Positions 1 through 8,767 of a stretch of 64,000 bases of DNA are shown piece by piece. This DNA is from a bacterium (GTDB lineage: Bacteria; Fibrobacterota; Fibrobacteria; UBA11236), in contig OMJM01000044.1 of the NCBI GenBank assembly GCA_900299345.1, positions 62,001 to 126,000 of the forward strand, given 5' to 3'. How positions within the stretch are numbered: position 1 is the first letter of the stretch; each line of letters starts with the position of its first letter. The position numbers were made by a program, and so were the translations under genes. The notes below the pieces were generated by a model. It did not search any database. It was not told the DNA's origin and saw only the letters and a list, made by a program, of their open reading frames with translations.

Positions 1-14
1 GGAACGAAACGAAT

Positions 15-50
15 CCAGCTGCGTGTAACGGCGCTGGAATAATTTTTTTT
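15..50 (+). terminator. Rho-independent terminator of a gene left of the window
   Basis: The arms CCAGC-(T)-GC and GCGCTGG form a 7-bp GC-rich stem with one bulged T and a loop of about 8 nt. It is followed by AATAA and a run of eight T. It points rightward, so it most likely ends a plus-strand gene that stops before position 1. It abuts the stop of the convergent small gene at 49. Confidence 0.55.
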
Positions 51-234
51 ACGACAACCAGTTGTCGCGGGACCACCAAAAGGCCCAAGTCACCGCGTTG
101 CAGAATCCGAAAAACGAAGTCCACAGGAGGAGTCCAAGCAGTTTGGTGCCACCGAGCGACACGGACCAAGACGTGCAGGCCGCGATGCCGATGAGGTAAA
201 CGACGAGTATTCCGAGAATTTTTGTGCGGGACAT
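49..234 (-). CDS. Small two-helix membrane protein, unknown function
   Basis: This 61-residue protein has two hydrophobic segments, about residues 6-22 and 30-50, with a short tail ending WSRDNWLS, so it should be an inner-membrane protein. AGAGGA lies a few bases upstream of the ATG, which supports a real start. It follows the small gene at 275-508 on the same strand by about 40 bp and may be co-transcribed with it. I recognise no family and assign no function. Confidence 0.5.
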   Translation of the reverse strand: MSRTKILGILVVYLIGIAACTSWSVSLGGTKLLGLLLWTSFFGFCNAVTWAFWWSRDNWLS

Positions 235-274
235 GGATTCCTCTTGCGTTCGATTTAAAGCGGGTAAAATTTAA

Positions 275-508
275 TCATTCGGCAGGTTTCAGGGTTTTGC
301 ACCGCGCGCACTTGGTTTTTCCGTCCCAGTCGCGGATCCATGCATGGCCTTTCAGGCAAAGATTCGCCTCCGGCGCCTTGGATTTGAACAAATCGTCCAA
401 TCCCTTCTTCACCTGGTTGCGATCCACGGGTTTGTCCTGCATGCTCTGCTGGAAAAGCTTGTCGCGTTCGTCGTAGTTGGAGGAGCCCCGGTAACCCATT
501 CTGGACAT
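275..508 (-). CDS. Small charged protein with a zinc-ribbon-like tail
   Basis: This 77-residue soluble protein has a charged N-terminal half and a C-terminal part with one Cys near residue 51, a His three to four residues on, and a closing C-x-x-C (KCARC). That spacing could bind one zinc ion. No signal peptide is visible. Its start lies 47 bp from the divergent mutS start, so the two share a short promoter region. The Shine-Dalgarno is weak (CGGGAA). The family is not recognised; the zinc-binding idea is inference from the Cys spacing. Confidence 0.45.
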   Translation of the reverse strand: MSRMGYRGSSNYDERDKLFQQSMQDKPVDRNQVKKGLDDLFKSKAPEANLCLKGHAWIRDWDGKTKCARCKTLKPAE

Positions 509-555
509 TTCCCGAAACCGTACAGTCCGGCATATCCAATCTAATTTTGCAACCC

Positions 556-3213
556 ATGTCCCAGACCCCCATGATGAAGCAGTATCTGGAGATCAAATCC
601 AGATACCCGGACACACTGTTGCTTTATCGCATGGGTGATTTTTACGAAACCTTTGACGACGATGCCGTCACGGCTTCGCGTGTACTGGGTCTCACCTTGA
701 CCCGGCGCAACCACGGCGGCAAGGATCCGACGCCGCTGGCGGGTTTCCCGCACCATGCGCTGGAGCGCTACATGCCCAAGCTCATCGCGGCCGGACTCAA
801 GGTGGCGGTGTGTGAACAGACCGAGGATCCCGCGCAAGCCAAAGACGTCGTGAAGCGTGAAGTTACCGAGGTGGTGACCCGGGGCACGGCGTTGTCGGAA
901 AATTATCTGGAAGCCAAGTCCAACAACTATCTCGCGGCCGTGTATCCCGCTCCGGGCGAGGACAAGTACGGCCTGTCGTACCTCGATCTCAGCACGGGTC
1001 ACTTTGCCGTGGCCGAGGGAGGATTGGAAGAAGTCGCGGGTGAACTCTACCGCATGAACGCGCAAGAGCTGTTGTATCCCGAAGCAGCGGAACTTCCTCC
1101 TGAACTGGATCGGTTCCGCGACCGCGAGCGGCTTCCGTTCACCGCCTTACCCAAGGGATATTTTCACCTCGACGAAGGTGTCGCATCATTGCAGCGTCAC
1201 TTCAAGGTGCATTCGCTTGAAGCCTTCGGTTGTACGCATCTGCCGTTGGCGCTGCGTGCCGCATCCGCCGCACTGGCTTATGCCAAGGACAGCAAAAAAT
1301 CCGAGTTGTCCCATCTGGTGCAACTCACGGCAACGCGCTTCGACCGATACATGACATTGGACGAAGCCACGGTACGCAACCTCGAGTTGATCAAACCGAT
1401 CCATGGCGAGGATGAATCGGGCACGCTGTTCCATCTCTTGGATCGCACGGTCACGGCCATGGGCGGCCGCACACTCAAGTTTTGGTTGACGCATCCGCTG
1501 TTGGATCGTCCGGCCATCGAAGCGCGTCTCGATGCGGTGCAGGAACTTGCCGATCATCCGGAGATTTTGCGCGCTCTGTGGCAGCATTTGCAGGGCATCA
1601 ACGACATTGAGCGTATCACCGCCAAGTGCGGTGCAGCGCGTGTGCATGCCCGCGATCTTTCCGGGCTGGGTTCCTCGCTGATCGAAGCTGGCAAGCTCGC
1701 GGAAGTATTGCAAGGTTTGAAGTCCGCGTTGTTCGCCGAGTGTGCAAAGCCCCTGGAAGGGCTGGGACAAAAAGGCGCGGATCTGGCGGATAAGTTCACC
1801 GAACGTCCACCCTTGACCGTGCGTGAAGGCGGCATGATCCGCCCCGGTGTATTTCCCGAACTCGATGCGCTGAATCACAATATCCGTGATGGACGCGAAT
1901 GGTTGAACGGGCTGCAACAGCGCGAGCGGGATGCCACGGGTATTCCCAGCCTCAAGGTCGGCTACAACAAGGTGTTCGGCTATTATCTCGAAGTCACCAA
2001 GACGCACGAAGACAAGGTTCCGGTGCATTACCTGCGCAAGCAAAGCCTGGTGGGCGCGGAACGTTATATAACTCCGGAGATGAAGGAGTGGGAAAATCGC
2101 ATCCTCGGTGCCGAGGGCGAGATCAACGCGCTGGAGTACAAGATCTTCTGTCGCATTCGCGACGGTGTGACGCAGGAGGCTCCAGCCTTGCTCGCCGCCG
2201 CCCAGGCGTTGGGCGTACTTGATGTGTTGCAATGTCTGGCGTCCGCTGCCGTGGAATTGCACTTCAAGCGTCCGGAGATTTCCGAGGATTCCTCGTTGCG
2301 TATTCTGGGTGGCCGCCATCCCGTGGTCGAAGCGTTGGCAGGCGAAGGTGTTTTCATCGCCAATGACGCGGAGCTCGATGCCCGCGATCGTCAGATCGTT
2401 TTGGTCACCGGGCCCAACATGGCGGGCAAGTCCACCTATCTCCGGCAAATCGGATTGATCGCGCTGCTTGCGCAAATCGGTTCCTTCGTGCCTGCCGACT
2501 TCGCGCATGTCGGTCTGGTGGATCGGATTTTCACCCGCGTCGGCGCGGCGGATCGCCTTGCCAAGGGACAGAGCACCTTCATGGTGGAGATGATTGAAAC
2601 CGCGGCCATTCTGCGCCATGCGACGCCGCGCAGTCTCGTCCTGCTCGACGAGATTGGACGCGGCACGAGCACGTACGACGGTCTTTCGCTGGCGTGGTCT
2701 GTAGTCGAAGCCTTGCACGAGGATTCCGCCATCGCGGCGCGCACGTTATTCGCCACGCACTATCACGAGCTGACGCGTCTGGCTGAAAGGCTGCCGCGTC
2801 TGCGCAATGCACAGGTGACGGTCCGCGAAGCCAATGGCGAAGTGATCTTCCTGCGCAAGGTGGTGGACGGCGCATGCGATTCCAGCTACGGCATTCAGGT
2901 GGCGAAGATGGCGGGTGTTCCGGATCGCGTCATCCGTCGCGCTTGGGAAATCCTTTCGGAACTGGAACGCGGAGATTCGGCTCCGTTGGGTTCCAAATCA
3001 TCCGGCAGGAAGGCGGCCAAATCCCCGGAATCCCAAGTCGATCTCTTCGGCGTTTCCACGGCGAACGGCCACGCCGCGGTTCCCGTGGAGAATCCGGTTC
3101 ACCGGGAGTTGTTCGACGCAGTCATGGGGCTGGATGTGAATGCTTCAACACCCCTCGAGATTTTGTTTAAAGTCGCGGAAGCACAGCGTAAGGCGAAGCA
3201 GGGCAAATCGTAA
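556..3213 (+). CDS. mutS: DNA mismatch repair protein MutS
   Basis: MutS recognises mismatches and small loops and recruits MutL using its ATPase. The 885-residue product has the N-terminal mismatch-binding motif F-x-E (F29-Y30-E31), the connector, lever and clamp domains, and a C-terminal ABC-type ATPase with Walker A GPNMAGKST near residue 620 and Walker B LVLLDEIGRG near 695. Length is normal (E. coli 853). I chose ATG 556 over an in-frame TTG at 547 because it gives the usual short leader before the QYLEIK region. No clear Shine-Dalgarno is seen. No mutL is nearby. It converges on kbl with 25 bp between stops. Confidence 0.97.
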   Translation: MSQTPMMKQYLEIKSRYPDTLLLYRMGDFYETFDDDAVTASRVLGLTLTRRNHGGKDPTPLAGFPHHALERYMPKLIAAGLKVAVCEQTEDPAQAKDVVKREVTEVVTRGTALSENYLEAKSNNYLAAVYPAPGEDKYGLSYLDLSTGHFAVAEGGLEEVAGELYRMNAQELLYPEAAELPPELDRFRDRERLPFTALPKGYFHLDEGVASLQRHFKVHSLEAFGCTHLPLALRAASAALAYAKDSKKSELSHLVQLTATRFDRYMTLDEATVRNLELIKPIHGEDESGTLFHLLDRTVTAMGGRTLKFWLTHPLLDRPAIEARLDAVQELADHPEILRALWQHLQGINDIERITAKCGAARVHARDLSGLGSSLIEAGKLAEVLQGLKSALFAECAKPLEGLGQKGADLADKFTERPPLTVREGGMIRPGVFPELDALNHNIRDGREWLNGLQQRERDATGIPSLKVGYNKVFGYYLEVTKTHEDKVPVHYLRKQSLVGAERYITPEMKEWENRILGAEGEINALEYKIFCRIRDGVTQEAPALLAAAQALGVLDVLQCLASAAVELHFKRPEISEDSSLRILGGRHPVVEALAGEGVFIANDAELDARDRQIVLVTGPNMAGKSTYLRQIGLIALLAQIGSFVPADFAHVGLVDRIFTRVGAADRLAKGQSTFMVEMIETAAILRHATPRSLVLLDEIGRGTSTYDGLSLAWSVVEALHEDSAIAARTLFATHYHELTRLAERLPRLRNAQVTVREANGEVIFLRKVVDGACDSSYGIQVAKMAGVPDRVIRRAWEILSELERGDSAPLGSKSSGRKAAKSPESQVDLFGVSTANGHAAVPVENPVHRELFDAVMGLDVNASTPLEILFKVAEAQRKAKQGKS

Positions 3214-3238
3214 GCCGACTGCCACGGTCTTTCGCAAG

Positions 3239-4435
3239 TCAGGGAATCAGTCCCAGTTCTCTTCCCGCTTTTTGAAAAGCGAGCAATGCAGTTTCCAGTT
3301 CTTCCCTCTGGTGAATGGCCGACATCTGGGTGCGGATGCGCGCCTGTCCCTTGGGAACCACCGGATGTGAAAAAGCCATGACATATACCCCCTCCTCGAG
3401 CAGTCGGTCGGCCATGCTTTTCGCCACCGTATCATTCTCGATTCGCAAAGTCACTATGGGGTGCTGTTCACTGGAGGACACATCGAAACCGGCGGATTTC
3501 AATCCGTTACGGAAGAGCGCGGCGTTGGCGTGCAACCGTGCGCGTAACTCCACACTCTTCGCAGCAATCTCCACGGCGGCCAGTGAAATGGCGGCAATCA
3601 CCGGAGCCACGGCGTTGGAATAGAGATAGGGTCGGGAGCGCCGCCGCAGCCATTCCACAATTTGTTTGTTGCCCGCGATATATCCGCCCGAAGCCCCTCC
3701 CAATGCCTTGCCCAAGGTGCCGGTCAGGATGTCCACGCGATCGGCCACGCCGCAAAGTTCCGGAGTGCCCCGACCATTTGGACCCAGGATTCCCGCGCCG
3801 TGAGAATCATCCACCATCACCAAAGCGTCGTACTTTTCAGCCAGCTCGCAAACGCCTTTCAGCGGGGCCACAATCCCGTCCACGGAAAAAATTCCGTCCG
3901 TGGAGATGAGACGGAATCGCGCGCTTTTGGCTTCCTCCAAACATTTTTCCAGATCTTTTAGATCACCGTTGGCATACCGCAAATTTTTGGCCTTGCACAA
4001 ACGCAGTCCATCCACGCTGCTGGCATGATTGCGGGCGTCGCTGATCACCGCATCTTCCTCACCCAGCAATGCTTCGAACAATCCACCGTTGGCATCGAAG
4101 CAGGAGGAGTAGAGCAACGCGTCGTCTTTTCCGAGAAACGCTGCGAGGCGGCTTTCCAGTTGTTTGTGGATTTCCTGGGTGCCGCAAATGAAGCGAACCG
4201 ACGCAACACCGGCCCCCCATTTTTCGAGAGCTTCCTTTCCGGCGCGGATTGCGTCGGGGTGATTCGCCAATCCCAGATAGTTGTTGGCGCACAGGTTGAT
4301 GGCGCGCTTGCCGGAGGACAGCAGGATTTGCGAGCCCTGCGCGGATTGCAGCACGTGTTCCCGGTTGACGATCCCTTCCGATTGCATGGCGGCAATGCGG
4401 TTCTCAAGATGCGCTGAAAAAGTCCCTGGAATCAT
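3239..4435 (-). CDS. kbl: Glycine C-acetyltransferase (2-amino-3-ketobutyrate CoA ligase)
   Basis: This PLP enzyme cleaves 2-amino-3-ketobutyrate with CoA to glycine and acetyl-CoA, the second step of threonine catabolism. The 398-residue length matches Kbl of E. coli. The PLP-binding lysine is K243 in TGTLGKALGG, the cofactor-contacting Asp-Asp-Ser-His-Gly motif is at 209-213, and the family start NNYLGLANHP is at 51-60. Start ATG 4435 has GGAGG 5 bases upstream and is better than the in-frame TTG 18 bp earlier. The usual partner threonine dehydrogenase (tdh) is not adjacent. A related alpha-oxoamine synthase such as BioF is less likely from the length and motif context. Confidence 0.9.
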   Translation of the reverse strand: MIPGTFSAHLENRIAAMQSEGIVNREHVLQSAQGSQILLSSGKRAINLCANNYLGLANHPDAIRAGKEALEKWGAGVASVRFICGTQEIHKQLESRLAAFLGKDDALLYSSCFDANGGLFEALLGEEDAVISDARNHASSVDGLRLCKAKNLRYANGDLKDLEKCLEEAKSARFRLISTDGIFSVDGIVAPLKGVCELAEKYDALVMVDDSHGAGILGPNGRGTPELCGVADRVDILTGTLGKALGGASGGYIAGNKQIVEWLRRRSRPYLYSNAVAPVIAAISLAAVEIAAKSVELRARLHANAALFRNGLKSAGFDVSSSEQHPIVTLRIENDTVAKSMADRLLEEGVYVMAFSHPVVPKGQARIRTQMSAIHQREELETALLAFQKAGRELGLIP

Positions 4436-4573
4436 CCGTTCCTCCAGATCCAAGCGTCATCGGCCAAAATAGTCCGGTTTCTAGGTGGCGTAAACCAACC
4501 TTGCATTCGTGGAAATGCCGGAAAAACTGTTTCGAATTAGATTCATTGCAGTCCTCATTCACGGCGGCGACAG

Positions 4574-6223
4574 ATGTTTTTCGCAAGAAACATGAGAGTT
4601 CCGGCGCTGGCGTGTCTGCTGTTGAACGGTTGTCTGTTCAGCAAGGATGCAGATCCTCCGCCGCCGGATCCGGAACCCGTGTGGTTTTCCAATGATGTGA
4701 CAGGTTTGGAGTTCGCCAAGGCACCGAGCACGAAGGTTCTTAAGAATGGCGACACCATTGTACTGAACGCGGCCCCGGTGAAAAAATCCTTTCACGGGCA
4801 CGAGGTCCGGATGTTGGCCTATAACGGCTCCATCCCCGGTCCCATGATTCAGGTTCCCCAAGGCGCGACGATCACATTGATTCTCAGGAACCACACGGGT
4901 TTTAAGACCAGCCTGCATTCACACGGGGTGCGGTTGGATTATTTATACGATGGCGCTTCGGGGTTTTCCCAGAAACCCATCGCTAACGACAGCTCGTTCT
5001 CCTACCGGATCCACTTTCCGGACGCGGGCCTGTTCTGGTATCATCCGCATACGCGCGAGGATTACGAGCAGGAGATGGGGTTGTATGGCAATTTTTCCGT
5101 CACATCCCCGGACAGTGCCTATTGGAACCCGGTCAACCGGGAACAGACGCTCATTCTGGACGACTTCTATCTCGATCCCGCTACAGCTACGGCGCCTTTC
5201 CGCACCGACGGACCAAGCCACACCATGATGGGTCGTTTCGGAAACATCTTCATGGTCAACGGCGACACGAATTACACGTTGGAGGTCAAGCGCAAGGAGG
5301 TCGTCCGTTTCTATTTCACCAATGCGTCCAACGTCCGGACGTTCCATCTGGGGTTCACCCCGGATCCCACGACCACGAGCAGGTACATCCCGCTCAAGAT
5401 CATCGGCGCCGACAACGGCAAATACGAATACGATACCTTGCTGCCCAACGAATTCCTCGCTCCCTCGGAACGTACCGTGTTGGAGACGTATTTCGACACC
5501 CCCGGTGATTATTTCCTCTTGCACGACACCCGTTTTCCCGTGGGCTGCCTGCCCACGCAGGATAGCGTGTATGTAATGGGACGCGTGAGGGTCCTGTCAG
5601 ACTCGGTGAGCACAGGTTATGGCAGGACTTTTCCGGAGCGCAGCGCGCACCTTGAAACCATCCGCAGCATTGATTCGGTGCGCTCGCGATTGGACACCTC
5701 TGTGCCGCCCGACAAGATTCTCTTTCTCACGGTAAAGCTCGGGCAGAAAGGGGATGGTGCGGACATGCCCCTGATGAAGGCGTCCGCGGCGCAGCACGAT
5801 CCCGGCGATGTCGTCGGCAAATGCATCGAGTGGTACGACAACATGCCCGGCCCGAATGCGCAATCCACCGTGGACAACGTGCGATGGATCGTGCGTGATT
5901 CAACGACGGGAGCTGAAAATCACGATATCAACTGGCGGTTCAAGCAGGGATCGAAGGTGAAAATTCGCATTGTCAATGACGGCCTCCGATCCGTGCATCC
6001 CATGCCGCACCCCATCCATTTCCACGGCCAGCGCTTTCTCGTCGGCTCGGTCAACGGAATTCCCAACCGCAACATGGCGTGGAAGGATTCCTATCTGGTG
6101 GGTGTGGGGCAGGCCGTGGATATTCTGCTGGATGCCAGCAATCCCGGCGGCTGGATGGCCCATTGCCACATCGCCGAGCATCTTGAAGATGGAATGATGT
6201 TTCCCTTCTACGTGGATCCGTAG
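4574..6223 (+). CDS. Multicopper oxidase lipoprotein
   Basis: This is a secreted laccase/CueO-type oxidase that couples one-electron oxidation of a substrate (phenols, Cu(I) or other metals) to reduction of O2 to water. All four copper-ligand motifs are present: HSHG at 115-118, WYHPHT at 156-160, HPIHFHG near 479-485 and HCHIAEHLEDGMM near 530, whose Met is the axial type 1 ligand. The N-terminus is a lipoprotein signal with lipobox LLNGC (C20). An alternative ATG at 4592 would leave the same lipobox with a shorter n-region. It stands alone, converging on a small lipoprotein gene. The substrate cannot be read from sequence. Confidence 0.88.
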   Translation: MFFARNMRVPALACLLLNGCLFSKDADPPPPDPEPVWFSNDVTGLEFAKAPSTKVLKNGDTIVLNAAPVKKSFHGHEVRMLAYNGSIPGPMIQVPQGATITLILRNHTGFKTSLHSHGVRLDYLYDGASGFSQKPIANDSSFSYRIHFPDAGLFWYHPHTREDYEQEMGLYGNFSVTSPDSAYWNPVNREQTLILDDFYLDPATATAPFRTDGPSHTMMGRFGNIFMVNGDTNYTLEVKRKEVVRFYFTNASNVRTFHLGFTPDPTTTSRYIPLKIIGADNGKYEYDTLLPNEFLAPSERTVLETYFDTPGDYFLLHDTRFPVGCLPTQDSVYVMGRVRVLSDSVSTGYGRTFPERSAHLETIRSIDSVRSRLDTSVPPDKILFLTVKLGQKGDGADMPLMKASAAQHDPGDVVGKCIEWYDNMPGPNAQSTVDNVRWIVRDSTTGAENHDINWRFKQGSKVKIRIVNDGLRSVHPMPHPIHFHGQRFLVGSVNGIPNRNMAWKDSYLVGVGQAVDILLDASNPGGWMAHCHIAEHLEDGMMFPFYVDP

Positions 6224-6238
6224 ACGAGAAACCCGGGA

Positions 6239-6640
6239 TTATTTCGCGTAAAAATCCACTTCGTCTTCCATGCCTTCAATGTCGGAATGATCCTCATGGG
6301 CGCCCCCCACCGCCAAGGTATGCGTGCCGACCGGGATGGCTTTGATATCGGTAATCACGACGCTGTCCGTGCAGCAGGTCAGCACCGTTAGCACATTCGC
6401 ATCGAAACGTATGGAGTCGGGAACATCCAACCACACGTGCACATGCCCCTTGGAGAAATTTGTGGTTTTAAAACGCAGAACAATGGATGCCTTCATCACC
6501 GTGTCGCCCTCAGCAGGGGAGGTGATTGTGATGGTTGGATCCGAATTTGAATCAGTTTCACAACCCAGCAAAGCCGCTGTACCGAGAATACCGGCAGCAA
6601 GGAGGAAATGGATTGAACGGGCTTTGGGAAAGACTCGCAT
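6239..6640 (-). CDS. Small secreted lipoprotein, Ig-like
   Basis: The 133-residue product begins with a basic n-region, a hydrophobic stretch and a lipobox ending ALLGC, so it should be a membrane-anchored lipoprotein. The mature part starts with a Ser/Asp/Thr linker and then TITITSPAEGDTV, the usual opening of Ig-like or fibronectin-like beta domains in envelope proteins. A Cys pair (TCC) lies mid-domain and the C-terminus is acidic with several His. ATG 6640 has AAGGAG upstream and is preferred over an in-frame codon 48 bp earlier. It converges on the multicopper oxidase gene. Function unknown; the His/Cys content might suit metal handling, but that is speculation. Confidence 0.6.
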   Translation of the reverse strand: MRVFPKARSIHFLLAAGILGTAALLGCETDSNSDPTITITSPAEGDTVMKASIVLRFKTTNFSKGHVHVWLDVPDSIRFDANVLTVLTCCTDSVVITDIKAIPVGTHTLAVGGAHEDHSDIEGMEDEVDFYAK

Positions 6641-6742
6641 AAGGTCTCCTTGGTACTTCAGAAGCATACATAAACTTTCTTTTGTCATTATTGACCCACT
6701 ATATTTGGCATAGACAGATGTTTTTTTTCAAGCGAGATTTTA

Positions 6743-7630
6743 ATGACATCTAACTATGTCTATGCGCTCGTCAGCATCCTTGCCTGGGCGGTTTCGGGAC
6801 CCGTCATCACTTACGGCCTGAAACAAATTCCTGGGGAAACAAAAGCACGGGGAATTTTGCTTGGATTGCTGATCAGCCTGCTCAGTGGCACGGCGTCGCT
6901 ATCCTTGTGGGTTCTTCCGCATGCGCGCGGTCTCGACTTTTCCTTTCCGTTGATCGCCGCGGGTGTGTTCACGTTTCCCGTTGCGACGGGCCTCTATTAT
7001 CTCAGTGGATATGCGTTTGGAGGGAAAGTTGAAATCGCCTCTCAGTTCACCCGGGTCAAGCCGCTTTTTTCCGTGGCGTTCGCCGCACTCGTGCTCGGAG
7101 AATTGCTGACGTCACGTACCTGGATATCGCTGGCCTTTGTCGCGGTGGGCACGATTCTGTTCCTCATCGGAAGTCTGCGCGGTACGTTCAGATTTGTGGC
7201 CTTGTTGCTCGGCTTGCTGGCTGCTCTTTCGTGGGCCATCGGCGAAATTTTTATCAAGCTCGGGACAGGCGGTTCCACAGCGATCAACAGTACCTTCGTA
7301 TCCCTGTGTTCCGCAACGCTGGCATTTGTCCCCGTCGCATTTCCGGCGATTCTTAAACGTCCCTCCTATGTGACGCCGAAGTGGGCGGCGCCGTTCATCT
7401 TTCATGGCATCGTGAGTTTCGGCATCGGGTACGCCTGTTTCTATGCGTCCATTCGTGCCATCGGAGTCGGGAAAACCGCGTTGCTCACTGCGTTCTGGCC
7501 CGCCACCTCGTTGGTGCTGGGATGGGCCATCAGTCGGGCGCGCAAGGAAAACACGCGTTTGCCACGTGTCGTCTGGATCGCTTCGATACTTTTGTTGTTG
7601 GGCAGCCTGATTCAGGCTCTGGATTTCTAG
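6743..7630 (+). CDS. EamA/DMT-family transporter
   Basis: The 295-residue product is strongly hydrophobic with about ten predicted helices in two five-helix repeats, the layout of drug/metabolite transporters of the EamA type. The C-terminal repeat ends in the typical lysine/arginine-rich cytoplasmic turn (SRARKENTRLP) before the last helix. The substrate is unknown; relatives export metabolites or amino acids. It is a single gene, converging on the triheme lipoprotein with 8 bp between stops. Confidence 0.8.
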   Translation: MTSNYVYALVSILAWAVSGPVITYGLKQIPGETKARGILLGLLISLLSGTASLSLWVLPHARGLDFSFPLIAAGVFTFPVATGLYYLSGYAFGGKVEIASQFTRVKPLFSVAFAALVLGELLTSRTWISLAFVAVGTILFLIGSLRGTFRFVALLLGLLAALSWAIGEIFIKLGTGGSTAINSTFVSLCSATLAFVPVAFPAILKRPSYVTPKWAAPFIFHGIVSFGIGYACFYASIRAIGVGKTALLTAFWPATSLVLGWAISRARKENTRLPRVVWIASILLLLGSLIQALDF

Positions 7631-7638
7631 GCGTCTGT

Positions 7639-8718
7639 TTAACGGCCGTTGGCCGTGTTGGGAGAACCCCGATTCAGCCAGTCCGTGAGTATGCGTCGAT
7701 CTTCTTCGTCCAGTCGATCCGGAAAATCAAAAGGCGGCATTTCCTCGAGGTGATCGTGCATGGCGATGGAATCGCGATTCAATCGCAGCTTGAGTAAACT
7801 GTCGGCACGTTTCCAATCTTCATAGGTGTCCAATCGCAACACGTGTTCCCAGGTATTGGGGCGGAGGGGATTGCGCCCATTCCGCGTGTGGCAATCCGCG
7901 CAATAGCGATTGATGATTCTGTATGCAGAGTCATACAAGACGCCGTCTACCGCGCCGGACGTGGTGACCGTCGCAAGGTAGGCGCTGTCGCCCATGCCTT
8001 TGCCATCCGCGGTGTTTGGTGAAAAGCGCGAAATCCAGTCCAGCATTTTGACCCGTTCCGCTTGCGACGGTTTTTTGTCAGCAGGTAGAGAATCCGGGGG
8101 CATGATTCCGCTGGAGCCTGCCGATAGTCGTCGTGCGATTTTGTCCTGATGCATTCGCCACGCATCGTAAGTGTCCAGCATGAACCAGTTGGAGGCAAGG
8201 GGTTGCTGGGGATTGCGTCCCGCAATCGAGTGGCAATCCGCGCAATATTTCCCGATGAATTCCGTGGCCTCGGTGTAACGGTATCCAATGAGTTTGATCG
8301 GAGGATCGTCTTCTCCGCGTACCGCCAGATAGGCTTGAACGCGCGTCAACATATCATCGGGAACACGTTCGGAAGGCGAAGGCGGCATGCCTCCCGTCTT
8401 GGCTGCCAGCACCAGTTTTTCAGGTCCATATGCCGAGATCTCATGCCACGTGTCCAAGCGCAGGGCATGACGCGCTTGTTCGGCTTCCTGCCGTTGTCCC
8501 GAAGAGGAATGACAGCCCGCGCAGTTCCGCCAGAATTCCCGGTAGGCGGGAGGAAGATCCATGAACGGAAGATGATAAAGCGTGTCCCGCCAAACGCCCA
8601 ATGAATCACGCTTCAGTCCGGAGGCGGTCAATGCGAGATCGTCAGGTCCCGGTGGAAAGGTCAGCTCACCGCACGAAAGCGCCAACACCACCGCCAGAAA
8701 TCCGATGAACCGCCTCAT
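7639..8718 (-). CDS. Triheme c-type cytochrome-like lipoprotein (copy 1)
   Basis: The 359-residue product starts with a short signal and lipobox LALSC (C16). It contains three tandem units of about 100 residues, each with one haem c motif: CAGCH at 66-70, CADCH at 159-163 and CADCH at 273-277. Each motif is followed about 40-60 residues later by a Met-Pro-Pro motif (GGMPPSP, GIMPPDS, EEMPPFD) that could supply the axial Met. Units two and three end in the signature SPNTADG/SPNTANG. It should be an envelope electron carrier. A paralogue with the same layout lies at 57933-59006. ATG 8718 is chosen because the lipobox follows it; upstream in-frame codons give no signal peptide. Redox partner unknown. 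Confidence 0.75.
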   Translation of the reverse strand: MRRFIGFLAVVLALSCGELTFPPGPDDLALTASGLKRDSLGVWRDTLYHLPFMDLPPAYREFWRNCAGCHSSSGQRQEAEQARHALRLDTWHEISAYGPEKLVLAAKTGGMPPSPSERVPDDMLTRVQAYLAVRGEDDPPIKLIGYRYTEATEFIGKYCADCHSIAGRNPQQPLASNWFMLDTYDAWRMHQDKIARRLSAGSSGIMPPDSLPADKKPSQAERVKMLDWISRFSPNTADGKGMGDSAYLATVTTSGAVDGVLYDSAYRIINRYCADCHTRNGRNPLRPNTWEHVLRLDTYEDWKRADSLLKLRLNRDSIAMHDHLEEMPPFDFPDRLDEEDRRILTDWLNRGSPNTANGR

Positions 8719-8767
8719 ATTCGGGAAGGCCTGACGAATCACCGCAGGACGTGAAACCCGAAGCTTG

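Noticed and set aside
1186-2718. A 510-codon open frame on the minus strand inside mutS
   Set aside because: It is antisense to a complete mutS, has a composition typical of frame shadows in GC-rich DNA and shows no domain.
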